Of a DNA stretch of 64,000 nucleotides, positions 62,843 through 64,000 are shown in pieces (position 1 is the stretch's first letter; the number at the start of each line of letters is the position of its first letter). Both the position numbers and the translations under genes were made by a program. Source of the stretch: Winogradskyella sp. (GTDB taxonomy: Bacteria > Bacteroidota > Bacteroidia > Flavobacteriales > Flavobacteriaceae); contig NZ_JADGDZ010000003.1 in assembly GCF_016744625.1 (NCBI RefSeq), positions 13,867-77,866 on the forward strand. Reading direction: 5' to 3'. The notes beneath the pieces are model-generated. The model made no database searches and was not told the DNA's origin. It worked only from the letters and a program-made list of their open reading frames with translations.

Positions 62843-63982
62843 TTATAATTCAGATAGCGCTTTAGCCATTGCTTTATTAATATCCAAACGCAAGGCTCTT
62901 TTATCACGGTCTAAAACAAAAATAGCTATACTCGTATTTAGCTCTGGGAAATAATTTACAGCTGTTCCCCAAAAACCTCCATGGCCAAAACCTTTTACAC
63001 CATCAATATCTATAGAAGATAAACCCAAATAATAATCACCTTCCATAGGTTGTTTTGGACTAGCCTTAGTATATATTAAATCTAATGTACTAAGTTTTTC
63101 AAAGATTAGATTACTGAATAAACTTTGAGAAAACACAGCCAGATCTTTAGTGGTCGATGCTATGCCTCCACCTCCATACAAATCAAAAGAATGATCTATC
63201 TCATAACTATCAAAACCTTCTGAAGTCCAATATTGATGTGCCAATGGCTTTAAATCTTTAGGATACTCTTCTAAAGTCGAAAACCATGTAGTTTGCATTC
63301 CAAGCTTATTATAATTAATTAAATCTCTAATAGACGTATAAAATGGTTTGCCAGTTATACCTTCAATAATTTCAGTCAGTAATAAATAATTAACATCAGC
63401 ATATGTAAACACATCTCCAGCTTCACCTAAAGGGTCACCCAAAGTCATCGCTAATTTAATTTGTTCATCTCTTGTATATTTATGCTTTGGGTTTTTTTTT
63501 ATCATTTCCATATAAGCATCAGTAGTCGCATAATCATGAATACCACTAGTATGATTTAATAATTGTGCTACTTTAATTTGAGACGTATTATAACCATCTG
63601 CTTTAAGTAAGCTATTGGTCTTCTCAAAAATTAAAGTATCAATGGCTTGATTTAAATCTAATTGAGATTGTTCAACTAATCTTAAAATCGTTGCGCTAAC
63701 ATAAGTCTTAGTGTTACTTGCTATCAAAACAGGATGATCTTTAGATAGAGATGCATTCGTATTTTTATCTGAAACACCTACTGCTCCACTCCAAGAAATG
63801 CTTTTATCTGGCGCTTCAATATGGACCATGAGTCCAACAGCACCTTTATTCTGAGCATAAATTGAATCTAAAATGGATTGGAGAACTTCTGTTTTATCCT
63901 TTTCAATAGTTGGTATCTCCTTCTCTTCTTTACAACTAAGGAAAAGTAGAATCGCCAAAATACTTAATATAGTTTTTTTCAT
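62843..63982 (-). CDS. Serine beta-lactamase-fold hydrolase, lipoprotein
   Basis: An SPII signal (LLFLSC, C17) is followed by the beta-lactamase/class C-like domain: S89-N-T-K92 is the SxxK motif, Y194-A-D takes the YxN place (Asp for Asn) and GHGGFWG the KTG/HGG place. It belongs to the broad family of periplasmic serine hydrolases (EstB, D-aminopeptidase and similar) rather than to true beta-lactamases. The SxxK serine is in place so activity is expected. The substrate is unknown. Confidence 0.9.
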   Translation of the reverse strand: MKKTILSILAILLFLSCKEEKEIPTIEKDKTEVLQSILDSIYAQNKGAVGLMVHIEAPDKSISWSGAVGVSDKNTNASLSKDHPVLIASNTKTYVSATILRLVEQSQLDLNQAIDTLIFEKTNSLLKADGYNTSQIKVAQLLNHTSGIHDYATTDAYMEMIKKNPKHKYTRDEQIKLAMTLGDPLGEAGDVFTYADVNYLLLTEIIEGITGKPFYTSIRDLINYNKLGMQTTWFSTLEEYPKDLKPLAHQYWTSEGFDSYEIDHSFDLYGGGGIASTTKDLAVFSQSLFSNLIFEKLSTLDLIYTKASPKQPMEGDYYLGLSSIDIDGVKGFGHGGFWGTAVNYFPELNTSIAIFVLDRDKRALRLDINKAMAKALSEL

Positions 63983-64000
63983 AATTATGAGATTCCTGTT

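Noticed and set aside
62843..63982. True beta-lactamase resistance gene
   Set aside because: The motifs fit the broad serine-hydrolase family, YxN is altered, and neither BlaI/M56 module is adjacent.

Overview
This AT-rich window looks like chromosomal DNA of a marine-type flavobacterium (Bacteroidetes, Flavobacteriaceae). The evidence is several SusC/SusD-type and T9SS-sorted proteins, many SPII lipoproteins with short signal peptides, promoters of the TTTG-N20-TAnnTTTG type, two tRNA genes without an encoded CCA, and families typical of this group (HD-PycTM, DUF4407, DUF4230, BlaI/M56 pairs). No rRNA, CRISPR array, prophage or intact insertion sequence is visible.

Layout. 38-4086: an 8-bp tandem repeat, an HD phosphohydrolase fused to a Pycsar-effector-type membrane domain, and, facing it, a GAF protein with a small hypothetical gene. 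4169-30369: a large starch/maltodextrin utilisation locus. One minus-strand run of ten genes encodes an MFS sugar transporter, beta-phosphoglucomutase, GH65 maltose phosphorylase, a SusA-like GH13, an esterase, a GH31, two further GH13s, a GH97 and a small secreted protein. A LacI-family regulator sits beside it. The divergent plus-strand run encodes SusC, SusD, a SusE-like protein and a T9SS-sorted multidomain amylase. The likely flow is: surface cleavage by the secreted amylase; uptake through SusCD; trimming by periplasmic or lipid-anchored GH13, GH31 and GH97 enzymes; maltose import by the MFS carrier; phosphorolysis by GH65 to glucose and beta-glucose-1-phosphate; conversion to glucose-6-phosphate by PgmB.

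30484-39472: tRNA-Leu, an M20 dipeptidase, a T9SS-sorted M28 peptidase, a BlaI/M56 sensor pair whose promoter lies inside its tandem operator, a lipoprotein and a DUF4407 membrane protein. 39550-46954: mostly short housekeeping or hypothetical genes (STAS, PhnA-like, YjbR, GNAT, DUF4230, cyclase, GIY-YIG, HemW, RuvC) and a decayed DUF1272 gene. 46982-55339: a flippase-like/GT2 pair, two membrane-associated genes, and a second BlaI/M56 operon whose M56 protein carries two TonB-like C-terminal domains. 55570-59294: DUF456, a TPR histidine kinase/response regulator pair, a 56-residue secreted peptide gene and a candidate small RNA. 59823-63982: tRNA-Asp, a DUF58 protein, thioredoxin, a structured intergenic block, an SRPBCC/ArsR/SRPBCC operon and a beta-lactamase-fold lipoprotein.

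The most unusual signal outside annotated genes is a family of short palindromic elements (two 8-bp arms around about 5 nt). They lie between genes, abut start codons, supply a stop codon (hemW) and have entered a glycosyltransferase coding sequence. All functional calls are from reading the sequence and recalling family motifs; no database search was run.
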